Assembly (NCBI GenBank): GCA_019914945.1
Contig: CM034112.1
Span: forward strand, 5,417,001-5,481,000
Direction of reading: 5' to 3'
DNA length: 64,000 nt
Source: Typha latifolia
Taxonomy: Eukaryota > Streptophyta > Magnoliopsida > Poales > Typhaceae
Numbering within the stretch: position 1 is the first letter of the stretch; the number at the start of each line of letters is the position of its first letter. The notes beneath the pieces were generated by a model. The model was given only the letters and a program-made list of their open reading frames with translations, was not told where the DNA came from and did not search any database. Shown in pieces: positions 47,808-59,436 of this stretch. Position numbers and translations under genes: made by a program.

Positions 47808-48035
47808 TTCTAGGGGAGCAATAGGCTCTGCTTTTTACTTGAGCTGAGGGAGTCTGAGGATGGAGGATTGAGCCAAGTTGTAGGAATGTAAAGAGGAGGT
47901 AAGTTAAAGAGAGGTGGTAAACATGGGAGAGATCAGAGGAGGCAGACTAAGAGTGAGAGGGAGATATCTCAGAGGAGATGGAGAAAGCTCTCATGTAGAG
48001 AGATGAATGAGTCAACTACCCTGTGATGTCTAGAT

Positions 48036-48115
48036 GATTCCTAACTATTGAGGCTTCTGCCCTTGTAATTGGATTGTTGTCATATTGTTTGGTACAGCGC
48101 AAGGGGGCTTGTTTG
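48036..48115 (-). pseudogene. Old LINE, piece 4: start of ORF2
   Basis: Minus-strand residues NNPITRAEASIVRN align with WNYCGCGGPATIRN at the start of ORF2 in the younger LINE and join piece 3 across the GATTCCTAAC duplication. Beyond about 48115 no LINE sequence is visible, so the element was 5'-truncated or is eroded. No matching target duplication for this LINE was found. Confidence 0.65.
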
Positions 48116-49192
48116 GTTTAAGGGAGGTGAGAAGTTACTACTCTTTTTTATAAGGCTTTTCTCTTCGGGTAGGAATTTCCATTAATAATTAAATTCAATA
48201 ATCTCACTTTGAGTAATATTAAGGAAAATAACCCTTTCTATTCAACGCAACTGCCCTATGATTTTCTTGAGAAGAATTGTGTTTGATCAGTGAGAACTCT
48301 TGAAGGAAAGCTATCCAACATACATGCTATGCAATGCGTAACTTAGTGAATAAAGAAGCATCTATTATTTCAAATTTATATAACACCAAGTATAATTATT
48401 ACACACTATATTAGTATACAAAGAAGCATCATAATAATTTATATCAGTTCTTATACAAATATAACAAATGCACATGACTATACCGACATATAATTTATTC
48501 CACAAGCGAATACCTACATAATCATACAACATTATCTGTTTCAATTTTTCTAACATCGGAAGCAGACGATAGAAGCTAGTAGCCAAGCAAGTGGTGAGCA
48601 TGAATGCTAACTGATCAATTATTTACTTTTCAAAGTACAAACTTGTGAGCCATCAAAGAGAAACAACCATCTTACAAGTTGAAGTTGCAAACGAAATTAC
48701 CGAGCTTTGGAGACTCAATAATTTACCTCCATGGATCTGTAGGTAAGTCCGTTTAGGATGTTTCTACCCATTTAAAGAGGAATAACGCGACGATAAAACA
48801 ATAAATCAAAATCATGATAACTAAATAATGAGTTCCCCTAATTTCATTTGCACATTTCAACAGTCCAACCAAGTACTGACTGAAAAATTCAAAATTGTAA
48901 ATCCAAATCATGACAACTTAAATAATGAGTTCCCCTAATTTCCTCTCCAAACCTGCAGTGACTGAAAAAATATAAGGTAACATCACTCCAATAGTCCAAA
49001 TCCTAATTATCAGATTCAGATCAGAATATAAATTCAAGCATGTAAAAACTTAGGTCATTGCATAAGAAAATTGATACTGGTGCGTAAGAAAACAAGTGAA
49101 GCATTTTTTTTATCAACTAAACAGATACAAGAATGAAGAACACCTAGAGATGAGGCTGCAATAAAATGGAACATGGTAAAGCCCAGATAAAC
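48116..49192. other. Intergenic DNA and IMP3 3' flank
   Basis: No gene. It begins with GGGGGCTTGTTTGGTTT, a common MITE end in plants, without a visible partner end. A short direct repeat (AATAATGAGTTCCCCTAATT) occurs at about 48824 and 48921. The 3' untranslated region of IMP3 should occupy the last few hundred bases. Confidence 0.45.
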
Positions 49193-52100
49193 TCAGGTCA
49201 TTGCATCATAGTCATCTAATGTCTCATTATACTCCATCACCTTCCTCTTGATCTTTGAAGAATCCACCCAAGTCACAAAGTCCTCCATGTTCCTTGTAAC
49301 AAGAAAAGCTGGATCAGTGATTGTGTCCGGCCCAACCCGCACATGTCCCTGCTCAATGTATGTGACGGCCTCCTTCAGATGCTCTGCAAACTTCAGGTTC
49401 ACGAGAACAGATGATAGCCTACGCCTGCAATAAAATGTCCCACAAAAATGAGAGTTAGATCACATTTTTCCAACTAGATTTGCTTTTCCACAGAAGTGAA
49501 ATAAGACTGCCAATAATACCTCATATGTTTCTATGTATATATATACACACACACATAGCTAAAAAGGAAAGAAAAAAGAAAAAAAAGGTAACTTCAGGTA
49601 TGTCTCCTTTAATTAAACTGAACAATGAAGCCATGAGTTGTTTAGACAAAAGATTGTTGCGCCTGATGTTGGCACAGTAGATGGCCTTGACATGTCAAAA
49701 AATATAATTTTTAACCTTTTTCCAGAGCCTTAGAATAGGTTTTAAGGGTTAAATTAAAGTCCTTCAACACTAAATATTAGTGTAACGTGTATCATTAAAT
49801 TCTAATCTCACGATTTTCTCTATTTTTCTTGAACTTTCTAAGTTGGGGCAAAACACTTGGGGAAAACCAAAATTTTCTTTTGATTTCTAAAAATTTGAAT
49901 TGTAATTTATATATATATCAAACACCAAAATGCTAATGGGTATAAAAAAAGATGAACGGGACTACAAATTTGGTTTGTTCAATGTAAGATATGCTCAATT
50001 CCTAATGACATGGGTCGCTATGGGTGACCATAAGAGAAACCAAGATAGTGCCTATGTATGATGCCCATAATTCACTTGTACGATACATATCAAACCAAGG
50101 TTTCCAGTTTCGGCCGATCCCGAGTGAGATCGGCCGAAACGGATCGGGATCGGCCCGAAACCAGTCAGTTTGCTGGTTTCGGCAGTTTCAGCCGATCCCA
50201 ATCGAAACGGGTGGGAACGGGTCGGATCCGACCCGGATCCAACCCGGGGGACGTCAATAATTGATGTCCCCACCCCCCACCTGCTTCTCTCCCTTTTCTC
50301 TCTCTGTTTTCTTTTTTCCTCTTTCTCTCTTTTCTTTCTTTCTCTCTTTTCTTTCTTTCTTTCTCTTTTTCTCACGGATCTCTTACTCTTTCTCACCAGC
50401 GACTGAGTAGTGAGTAGATCTCCGGTGTGACCTCGACCTCCGGCGAGGTTCTCCGACGAAGATTCGATGACCTCGATCTCCGGCGACCTTGGGTAAGTTT
50501 TTGTTTTAGTTTTTTTTTTTCATTGTGCAGTAGCTGCACCTGCAGCAGGTGCTGCTGCTTCTCAGCACAGCAGCAGAAGCAGAGCGGCAGCAGCAGCAGC
50601 TTCTCTGCTGCAGCAGCACCTGGTGCTACTTATGCAGTTATGCCTCATAAAATTTAAATTATTTTATATTTTATTTTGTTTTTTGTTTATGTTTTTTAGT
50701 TGCAAAGTTAAAATATCAATGGCTCCAAAAGAGAAGTCATATGATATCGACATTGGGTAGCAACATTGCAGCACTATTGGGCAAGATAAAAGACGCGTTA
50801 AATTCAACTGGAGTGGAAAGGAAATAAATGGTGGTGTCAGCTGTTTGAAAGAATATTTAGCTGGAAGACAACGAAATATAGCAGCTTGCACTGAACTGTC
50901 TTTGAAAGTTAGAAAGCAGATATTGGCTCATTTAATTGGCAAAAAATAAAGGATAAATAATCTGCACAACAAAGAGAGTCAATGATTCGTGAAAAATTGA
51001 TGCATAATCCTGTACACATTAATGATGATAGCAATGAACAAAGTGAGGAGGATGAAAAGGAGAAACAAATGAGGAGGGCAATAAAAGAGAGCAGATATAT
51101 GCATAGAGAAGAGGAAGAGATGAAAAGAAGCACTGGTGGTAACTTTCAGAGATCTAGATTAGTTAATATACGAGGAGAGAGAGAGTATGGGGACAGCAGT
51201 TCTACCCATAGGACTCTTGGTGGTACAGCAGAGTCTGAAAATATTGGATCAATAGATACATATCTTCAGAAAAAAAAGGTCGTACACAGACTTCCATCAA
51301 GACAGCTCTCAAACGAATTAAAAATGCAAAGAAATATATTAGTAGGGCTATCTCTAAATTTTTCTTCTACAATCATATTCCTTTCAATGTAGCTGATAGT
51401 CCTTACTGTCACACTATTGTGGATGCTATACAATTAGTAGGGCCTGGTGTTCCCCCTCCTAGTTCAAATGATATTGCTACTAAATATCTTGACTCAGAGG
51501 TAGATGAACTTCATACTTATATTAAGACATTTAAACGGTATTGGGATGAATTTGGTTGTACACTGATGTGTGTTGGGTGGAGTACACAAAATAGAAGAAA
51601 TATAATTAATTTCTTAGTGTACTCTGGCATGGAGACAATATTTTTAAAGTCTATGGATGCTACTGCTTATTTCAAAAATGCAGATTATATTTGTCAGTTG
51701 ATGGATGAGGTGGTACAAGAAATCGGTGAAAAAAGAGTAGTCCAACTAGTTACTGATGATGCCCAATTATAAAGTTGGTGTGGAAATTTACTGATGATTA
51801 AAAGACCTCATTTATATTGGACGTCATGTGCTGCACATTGTATTGATCTGATGTTAGAGGATATTGCAAAAGAGCCTGAAATTGATATGGTCATACGTGA
51901 AGGTCAGAGATTAACAAATTTTATATATAACCATGGTTGGGTTCTTAATTTACTCAAGCAGATGACTGGTGGTAGGGAGATCATCAGACCCGGGGTCACT
52001 AGATTTGCCACTCGCTTTTTAGCCTTGGAGAGCATAATGCGCTACAAAGATGATATTATACGGATGTTTACATCACAGGAGTGGTCTATAAAAATTAAGA

Positions 52101-55100
52101 ATATGAAACTTAAAAATAAATCTTTAGGTGAAACTTTGAAAAATATAACTCTTAGAAATACATTTTGGAATAATATTACAATTGCCACCACAGTATTTGA
52201 GTCTCTTGTCAAAGTATTAAGACTTGTAGACAGTGATGACAAGTCTGAGATGGGTTTCTTATATGAGACAATGAACATAGCTAAAAAATCAATAAAAAAA
52301 ATGTGGGTCAAAGTTATAGGAAGTAGTGAAAGATGATTAATTCTAAATGGAACAAACAACTACATAGAGATATACACGCTACTGGTAGGCATGCTTTTAA
52401 GTTTTAAGTTTTAATTTACTAATTTACTTTTATTTATGAATATTTAAAAATTTGAATACTTAGAAATTTTAAATTTCTGCAGGGTTTTTTCTTAATCCAA
52501 GATTTTAATTCTCTAAAAATGTCAATAATGATAGTGAAGTCTTGTTGGGGGTTAGAAAGGTAATCAGCAAGCATGAGCCCGATATTCATAAACAAATCAT
52601 GTGCGATAAAAAAGTGAGTTATGATTCAATTAAATAATTTTATTATTATTTGTTTTTAGTTTGAACTTTCAATATAATCAATAAGCTAATAATATATTTC
52701 TGATTTCAGATGGAGAGATATAGATTGAGAGCTGGGCAATTTAGTACTGCTAAAGTTGCTGCAGTTATATCTCATAACACTCTAGCTAAATGGTGGTCTA
52801 TCTATGGATGAGAGGAGGCACCAAATTTAACGTCAATAGCAAAGAAGATTTTAAGTCAAACTATATCTTTACCACAGTGTGAAAGAAATTGGACTACTTT
52901 CTCCTTAATCCACACAAAAACACACAACCAATTGACAATGGAAAGATTGGAGAAGTTAGTTTTTTGTTATTATAATATGAGATTGAGGGAGAGAAATTTA
53001 AGAAAAAAGGCAGAAAAAGAACAATTGATAGATTTAAATTATGTTTCTAATGAAGAAGACCCCTTAACTCCATGGATCAGAGAAATAGAGGATAGGTTAT
53101 TAGATGACAGAGATAACCCATGGTTAGATGAAATATTATGAGAGACCACGACGAGGGCAGAGGCTAGTACGATTCATTCAGCAGCGAGAGATAGTATACC
53201 TACTAGTACCAGTCATAGTCCTGATGATACATATGGTGGTGAGATCATTCCATCTACATTTGTTGAGGAAAGTCAAGAAGGCATAAGGAGTGAAGACAGA
53301 GAAACTGAGAATATATATACATATAAACGACGTCGTCATGAGATGTATTTTGGTTCCTATGATTATGGTACATTGAGTATTTATTGTTTGGAGCCATCAT
53401 AAGATCTATATGCTAGTTATTATCCTCAGTATCCTCAGTATTCTCAGGCACAAGATCCAAATGCTGGTTATTATCCTCCTCAAACGCAAGTCACACAACA
53501 AGATCCATACAATATGACTAGTATGATGAAATCACTTTTTGGAGCATCAAGTCTCAGACATCAATATTTACAAACTTATGGTGATTATGATGATGAAGAC
53601 TAGAAAATTACGAGAACCAGCTCGGTATTCAAAGGTTTAAATTTTGAGTAAGTTAATACATTTTAAGTTTTTAGACTTCATATGTGAGTAATTTTTGTTT
53701 TCTTATTTTTTATCATTTTTTCTAAATTTTTCTGCATTTTTCTGCATTTTTAAATAATATTTAGAATTTTATATAATTAAAAAATAGTTCGATCCAATAC
53801 GAACGGCCGATACCGATACTGATCCTGATCCCGATACTGGGAACCTTGTATCAAACCCGATGCTAACTCTGCTGGGTATGGAAATCCATGGTTTAGGCAT
53901 CAATTAGCTATATGCAAATTGCAAAAACTACCAAACAAGGGAACATCACTTTTTGGAGAGCAAAGGTAGATGAATGTTGAGAGACTAGGCAATAACCGAT
54001 TCACTGATCAATGTTGACAATGATTTACTCAATTAATAAGTTAACAAAATAAGAGATAAGGAGAACACAAACCCATTGAACTTTTCACAACTGGTTCTAT
54101 TTACTGACTTATAAGATGTCAAAAAAATATAAGATGCTGAGCAATATCAGGAGTGCATCACCAATTCCAGCTTTACAGATCATGCTAGTACCATAAAATC
54201 ATCCTTAACAGTGCCAGTTTATTAGCACAACTACCAAGCTCCTTGGGTGCAAATTTTATTTTCTTGTTTAGCTTCAGCGTGAACTATGGGGTCACACTAC
54301 CATCATGCAGTGAGATAAAACTAACCTAAGGGCAGTGGTACAGCAATTGGTAATTAATAAACAGGGAAGGAATAACTACAGTTAGGTCAACGAAAAAGGG
54401 AAACAAAATTAGAGATATTATAAGTTTGGTGCAAGTTGCACAAGCTAATGAAAGCAGTGAAGCTTACCTCCACTCCAAGAGAAATCACATGTTTAAATGT
54501 GACATCACATGATCATATGTACCTGTTAATTAAGTCCTCAACCAATAATGATCACTTACAATAGGAAAAGTAATAAAAACTTAACCTTTTCACTTTCATC
54601 ACTTCTCTCTAAGAACTATGCCACTAATAAACAAGGAAATAAAACTAAATAGTCGAACATCATACTTCATTAGTACAGTAAATATGTTGAGCAACATATG
54701 CTTACCTACAAAATGAGCTTACAGACAGTTTGTCACATTTTGCCAAACTCTTCTTTGTTGAAATTGCACCTATATTATAACTGAAATAAAATATAAAAAA
54801 TTGATCAAGCAATCATAAAAACAAGACAGTGATAAATAATCATTCGGTCATTCCCTTACTATGTCAGTAGTGCATTAACAAGATAAAGGAAAAAAGATAA
54901 TTGGCCAAATTCATGAAGAATAAATAGCTCAAAGCAATTGTTAACAAAACCAGGAAGCAGTAGTTTTGGATAAGATAAACAGAATTAATCAATGATCTCA
55001 CTATAGGACAAAAGGAGGTTTGGAATTCCCAAATTTCATAAATCCTTTGCTGGAGTGGCGTACAGTGAGAGAGAGAGAGAGAAGGCATGTGGGATTTTTT

Positions 55101-55795
55101 TGGACATGAGGGCATCATCCATTGATGTCCTCGAGTCGGTTTTGAGGCTGATTCATTTGGATCTGATTCATTTCACTAACCCACATCGGATGGTTTCAAT
55201 CGATCCAGCCGATACCCTATTGAAACCAGTCAACAAACTGATTTTGGCATGAGATTAGGCTCAACCAAAATTGGGTATTTTGATCTACACACAAAGTATT
55301 TAATTCATAAAACTTCTCTTCTCTTATTATGGGTCAATAGAATCATCGCATACAAACAAGTACACCAAAGGAGACTTCATAAAACAATTTGAATTCAAAC
55401 TATTTGCATCATTACGCATGCCTAATTCCATACCCATATCAATTAAGATTTAAGACACTTACAGCTTTTCCAATAGCATATCGGTCATCTCGATTCGGTA
55501 AGGGTCCCTCGGATCCATCTGCTTCAAAACGTTCACAAGCTTCTGTATCATCCTACATATACTCGAATACCTAGCATCAACCAGCAAAAGAACATCTTCT
55601 TATTTCAACAATATAACCTACCAATTAATCAATCAAAGAGGAAGAGACCAAAGATTATTACTTCTTGTAGTCGTCTCTCTCAATGAGGTGGTAACGTCGT
55701 GTTATGAGGGCTTCACGGTGGCCACCTTCTCTCTTGTACTCAATAAAGTTCACCTTCTTGAGAAGCTTCTTTTCATGGAATTTTAGCTTCCTCAT
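49193..55795 (-). CDS. IMP3: IMP3, U3 small nucleolar ribonucleoprotein protein (182 aa, four coding exons)
   Basis: Coding exons are 55662-55795, 55463-55570, 54706-54780 and 49193-49424, all with GT...AG introns in phase. They total 549 bases, 182 residues plus stop, matching the usual length of about 183. The protein starts [20 protein letters not shown]. The ribosomal-S4-like N-terminal half includes [16 protein letters not shown] and [17 protein letters not shown]. The S4 RNA-binding domain follows: [39 protein letters not shown] and [19 protein letters not shown]; the tail is [23 protein letters not shown]3 works with IMP4 and MPP10 in the SSU processome, helping U3 snoRNA pair with pre-rRNA in the nucleolus. 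Introns are 91, 682 and 5281 bp; the last holds a hAT transposon. No disabling change is seen. Confidence 0.95.
50520..50640. repeat. GCA-rich inverted repeat in the hAT 5' region
   Basis: GCACCTGCAGCAGGTGCTGC on the left pairs with GCAGCAGCACCTGGTGC on the right, giving a potential strong hairpin. It lies upstream of the transposase start and just after a possible leader intron (GGTAAGT to TTGTGCAG). Confidence 0.55.
50719..53603 (+). pseudogene. hAT transposase (BED finger, DUF659, hAT C-terminal dimerisation), broken
   Basis: The frame starts [13 protein letters not shown], then a stop replaces the expected tryptophan. The BED-type finger ([29 protein letters not shown]) has lost both first cysteines and the histidine. 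The DUF659 region at 51419-51772 contains [19 protein letters not shown] and [16 protein letters not shown]; a shift near 51768 precedes [19 protein letters not shown]. The dimerisation region reads [18 protein letters not shown], then [18 protein letters not shown]. Two probable introns are 52385-52482 and 52614-52709. The tail ends YGDYDDED at 53601. The enzyme would have cut and rejoined DNA at hAT ends; this copy cannot be functional. Confidence 0.9.
53857..54705. other. Remainder of IMP3 intron 3
   Basis: Non-coding intron sequence with no repeat or RNA gene that I recognise. Confidence 0.5.
54781..55462 (-). other. IMP3 intron 2
   Basis: Phase-compatible intron with GTAAGT donor and TTTCAG acceptor. 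It contains a short GA run at about 55067-55083 and otherwise nothing recognisable. Confidence 0.85.
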
Positions 55796-55800
55796 GCTTC

Positions 55801-56408
55801 CTGTGGAAAACACAAGAGGCTTGATTAATTGAGGGTCACCAGCAGGAAAGAATCGGGCATGAGCAATCGAGCCCGTGGCATACCAATGCCTATGCTACCT
55901 AGCATTTAAATATATAAACGATATAATATATAATACAAGTAAAATTTTATTAGTAATAAACTAATATATGCATAAAGGTAGTACACATATAATATGATAA
56001 CAATGAAATTACAGTAATTCACACACTATTACATTCTTACACTATTTCAAATAATTAGGCTGCAGTAAATTACACAATTACACAATTAAATTACACAATG
56101 AATATCTACGCGATTATAATGCAATGTCTTGAAAGGCGCCCGCCGTGTTTCCATTAATCGATAACCATTCTCTACACTCTACAATGATGTGCAGTGCACT
56201 GTGCAAAGAGGAGACTAGCACAGAGAGGGGGAGCTAGATGGTGGGGGTCGGGAGATGTGCATAGGAGAGGGAGAGAGAGGAAAGTGGGAGAGGATGTGAG
56301 TTAGGAGGACAGCGAGAGAGACCGAGAGAGCGAGAGAGCGAGAGGTGGCGGTGGGTAGTGGCGAGGAGAGAAAGAGAGAAAGAGAGAGGAGGGAAGAGGA
56401 GTACTAAC
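55801..56408 (-). other. IMP3 5'-UTR intron (predicted)
   Basis: A GTTAGT donor at 56408 and a TTTTCCACAG acceptor at 55801, five bases before the ATG, predict a 608-bp leader intron. Its upstream part is GA-rich. Leader introns are common in plant genes and often raise expression; no transcript evidence is available here. Confidence 0.6.
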
Positions 56409-56580
56409 CTCCCGAGGAGAGACAACCACCCTGTACAAGAGAGAGACCACCACCGTCGTCGAGAGCAGAGCGGCACCCGCGGATGAGAAGAGGGAATCGT
56501 CGAATTAGGATTTAGGTTTAGGGGTTTGGTGAGGTCGAAGATGTTTTTCTTTCCAAGGGACATTTGAATTTACCACCCTA
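56409..56580 (-). promoter_or_regulatory. IMP3: IMP3 leader exon and core promoter with telo-box-like motif
   Basis: Minus-strand AACCCCTAAACCTAAATCC at about 56508-56527 resembles the telo box AAACCCTAA that is frequent in promoters and leaders of plant ribosome-biogenesis genes, which fits IMP3. The CT-rich leader (CTCTCTCTTGTACAGGG) ends at the predicted donor. The 109-codon minus frame at 56234-56563 is leader/intron sequence and not called. Confidence 0.5.
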
Positions 56581-56640
56581 CCTATTTCCATATTTGCGGT
56601 TTAGACCTGCACTTTTAATATTTCTAAATCACTCTTGTTA

Positions 56641-57593
56641 GGGGGTGGCAATCAAGTCAGGTTAAACAGGTTCGGATTGAGTCAAATTCAGGCTAACATG
56701 AATACAATTCGATTAATAAACGAGTTGTATTTGGTAGACATGAACACAACCCGATTATTAAACGAGTAACATGACATTACCCATTTAACCCGTTTAATAA
56801 ACATGGCAAAAATAAAAGGCATAAAAATAAACTTCAAGAAACAACAACACAAGCAGCTAACTCTAGATTGTTGTGGGTAAATAAAGCGAAGCTAGATGAT
56901 ACATCTGAAAAAGAAACACACAAGGAGGCAAGGTACTCTAAAACTTATATTACCTCATTTTTTTCAAGAAAAAATAAAGCTAGCAAGATAGCTGTTATCT
57001 TTTCATCAGAAAAATGGAATGAATTGAGCGAGGAACCCTAAACAAGGCCATGAATGCTAAAAGAAAAGATCAAAGTAGTTCAGACAAAAGAAGTAATAAA
57101 AACTTTTCAAATCATGAAAGCAAAAACTAGACGGATCATAGGGTTTTACCCAACACTTCCAAACTCGTAGAGCTTGCCTTGGCTAGAGAAGATGATGAGA
57201 GCAGTAGATGGGAGTGGCTGGAGCGATTGGCAAGAAAGGAGGCAACAGAAAAAATTTTACCCCTTTTGAAAGTTTGGATGCGATGGCCGGAGAGTGTTGA
57301 ATGGGTTAGCAGATTAGGTAGGGCAAAACAGTTAGGGTTTTTATGTTTTAGTTACTTTATATATATATATAGGTTGGCGGGTCAGCAGGTTGACCCGACC
57401 CGACTTGTATACTTAAATATGTTAAACGGGTCAAAATGGGTTAGTAGTATAAACCCGAGCACGATTCGATTATTAAACATGTTAGGTGGATTGACCCATT
57501 TATGAACCGAACTCGATTATACTAAACCCAAACCCGATTAAGTATCGGGTTATCATGTCGTGTTATTAGGTCGGGTTAAATTTTGTGATCCCT
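56641..57593. mobile_element. Candidate non-autonomous hAT-like element
   Basis: The left end GGGGGTGGCAATCA and the right end TTTTGTGATCCCT, with many inverted GGGTT/AACCCG repeats (for example ACCCGATTATTAAACGAGT left, CGATTATTAAACATGTTAG right), follow a common plant hAT MITE layout. Flanks TCTTGTTA (56633-56640) and ACCTGTTA (57594-57601) match at six of eight positions. The 108-codon frame at 57179-57505 lies inside and has no family match. Confidence 0.55.
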
Positions 57594-57601
57594 ACCTGTT
57601 A

Positions 57602-57950
57602 TCAAATATTTATATAAAACACCCTTAACCAAGGGGCTATTTTATAAATATGTATTTGATAAACAAGTGTTTAGTTAATTGTATTTCATAATATCATTTT
57701 AAACATTATTATTATATAATTTTTTGTAAATTTTTTATCGTCTAATAGCATAGAACACATTATTCTCCAAAACTAGATAAGATTATAAAATAAATAGCTA
57801 TAAATTGCCTTGAGATTTGAAATTCTACTAATATGAATCATTACAAACATAGCAAACCTCTGAATTTAAATAAAATCATTTTAAGATAAGTAATTTTTGA
57901 ATGAAAAAAGAAAGAAAATATCCACAGTTGAAAAAAACAGATTGTTACAA
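57602..57950. other. AT-rich DNA
   Basis: Nothing recognised. The segment 57650-57710 resembles 61040-61085 (TTTAGTTAxTTGTATTTCATAA), possibly a shared MITE fragment. Confidence 0.35.
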
Positions 57951-57959
57951 CTTATGTCC

Positions 57960-58930
57960 TGTGCCGAATAAAATGCATTACATATTAATATAGCATGACA
58001 AGTATTAATATAAAGATGCATAGTCTCACGAACAAAGCACTTGAAAATAACTAAAAAGACTATTTTTACTTGAATTAACCAGCTTTAGTGCCCTTAATAC
58101 AAAAATGATAAAAAGACTATTTTCACTGACTTAGCTTAAAAGCCTCTAGCTTGTGTATCATTTTCAAACAAATAGTCATAGATACATACCAAATCTTTAT
58201 GAGTATATGCTTCCTATTCTAGCTTCATCACTTCAGTAAAGAGATTATCAACAACTTTTAAGCTATCAAGAGCCATAGCAACTTTTGCAATTTGTGTATA
58301 ATATTTTCCATTACCTCTATTTCAACATCTCTAAATCTCTTCAAATTCTAGCCCTTTTTGGAGGAGTCGAATTGTATTGGTTCAGTTCTTATGCTAGATG
58401 ATTATTCATCATAAGCTTCATTTGGCCTTGAATGACTTTCAACAATTCATCATTAATTAAAATACGTATTACTACTTCCCAATCCTCCACCAAGTGGATC
58501 TGATAGTTGCTTAGCAAAATAGTCAGTGGCATGATTATTGTCACAAACATTGGCTAACAAAATATAATCTTCAATAGTCTTATTAATAAAAGGCTTATCT
58601 TTACTATCTGCTTACAAATTAATATATTACATTATAAACATAAGCATCACAAAGAAGCAAGTAAAATTTAAAACTGATAATTTATATAAATACATGTATA
58701 TATATTTCATACTCCTATTTTCTCATAACTATTATTTTTTTATTCTCATCCCATCCTACACTATTTATAATCCTTAAGTTTTCTGATACATTTTAACACA
58801 TTCACCAAATATCTTAAATGGTATCAAATGTTGCTTTCTTTCATAGGCTTATCAAATTTCTAACATATTTCTTTCGTTGCAACCATAATTGTAGTGGTTT
58901 TAAATCTAGTCCTATGTTTTAAATCTAGTC
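57960..58930 (-). pseudogene. Myb/SANT-like protein relic
   Basis: Minus-strand blocks read VATKEIC, KFDKPMKESNI, HLRYLVNVLK (58800-58900), then TIEDYILLANVCDNNHATDY and FAKQLSDPLGGG, and finally AMALDSLKVVDNLFTEVMKL and DLVCIYDYLFENDTQARGF. Their order (SANT-type DNA-binding part, linker, short helical C-terminal domain) resembles plant Myb/SANT-like proteins, many of which derive from PIF/Harbinger transposon partners. Stops and frame changes are frequent. This assignment rests on pattern recognition only. Confidence 0.4.
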
Positions 58931-58933
58931 TTC

Positions 58934-59330
58934 CGTTCACTTTAGGAATAATTTTTATCTTATGCTAGAATATAATTCTTTATTTCAGAATAATAACTAA
59001 ACATCATAATAACTTATTTTAGAATACAAACAGTAGTCATCAAAATTACATCTTATACCGCACACTAACTAAATTACTAATTTACCCTTGATATCTATCC
59101 CATCAACCTACTTTATATCAAATCAAAGGGTATTTATGGTATTCATAAAAAATAAAATACATTTTTCCCATCTTTTTCTTTATTTTATATAATATCAAAT
59201 GTAATTATTATACCCTTATTCTAAAATACAAGTGAACATAAGAGTAATTATTCGTAGAATAAAGACCTCATTTTGGGAATAACAAAGATAATACATATTC
59301 TAAAAATTAACCTTATTCCTAAAGTAAACG
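58934..59330. mobile_element. Candidate MITE (about 400 bp)
   Basis: CGTTCACTTTAGGAATAAT at the left matches the reverse complement of the right end, CGTTTACTTTAGGAATAAG, at 17 of 19 positions. The interior is AT-rich and non-coding. No target duplication is clear. Confidence 0.5.
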
Positions 59331-59436
59331 AGGTCTTTGATTCATATATATATCAAAGATTCACATGAAAGAAACGAAAGAGTATAATCATTCCAAGTCA
59401 TAAAAACACAAACATTCATATAAAAAATAAAATAAA

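Larger units (their letters stand above)
41918..48035 (-). mobile_element. L1-type LINE, near full length (6.1 kb), inserted in the old LINE
   Basis: The element ends in a ten-base poly(A), seen as T at 41918-41927. Its ends are flanked by GATTCCTAAC at 41908-41917 and 48036-48045, a 10-bp target duplication. It holds ORF1 and ORF2 in the right order with all domains. Both frames contain stops and shifts, so it is inactive, but it is clearly younger than the LINE it split. Confidence 0.9.
50096..53848 (+). mobile_element. hAT transposon (3753 bp) in IMP3 intron 3
   Basis: Ends CAAGGTTTCCAGT and ACTGGGAACCTTG form a 13-bp inverted repeat with one mismatch. The flanks are exact 8-bp direct repeats TATCAAAC at 50088-50095 and 53849-53856, the hAT target-duplication length. 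Subterminal DNA is rich in CGGCCGATC repeats. It carries a complete but decayed transposase gene on the strand opposite to IMP3. Intact ends suggest an insertion not extremely old. Confidence 0.95.

Noticed and set aside
56234..56563. 109-codon minus-strand frame upstream of IMP3
   Set aside because: Corresponds to the IMP3 leader exon and leader intron; low-complexity CT-rich sequence.
57179..57505. 108-codon plus-strand frame starting MAREDDESSRWEW
   Set aside because: Lies inside the candidate hAT-like element, has no recognised domain and runs into its GGGTT/AACCC repeat end.
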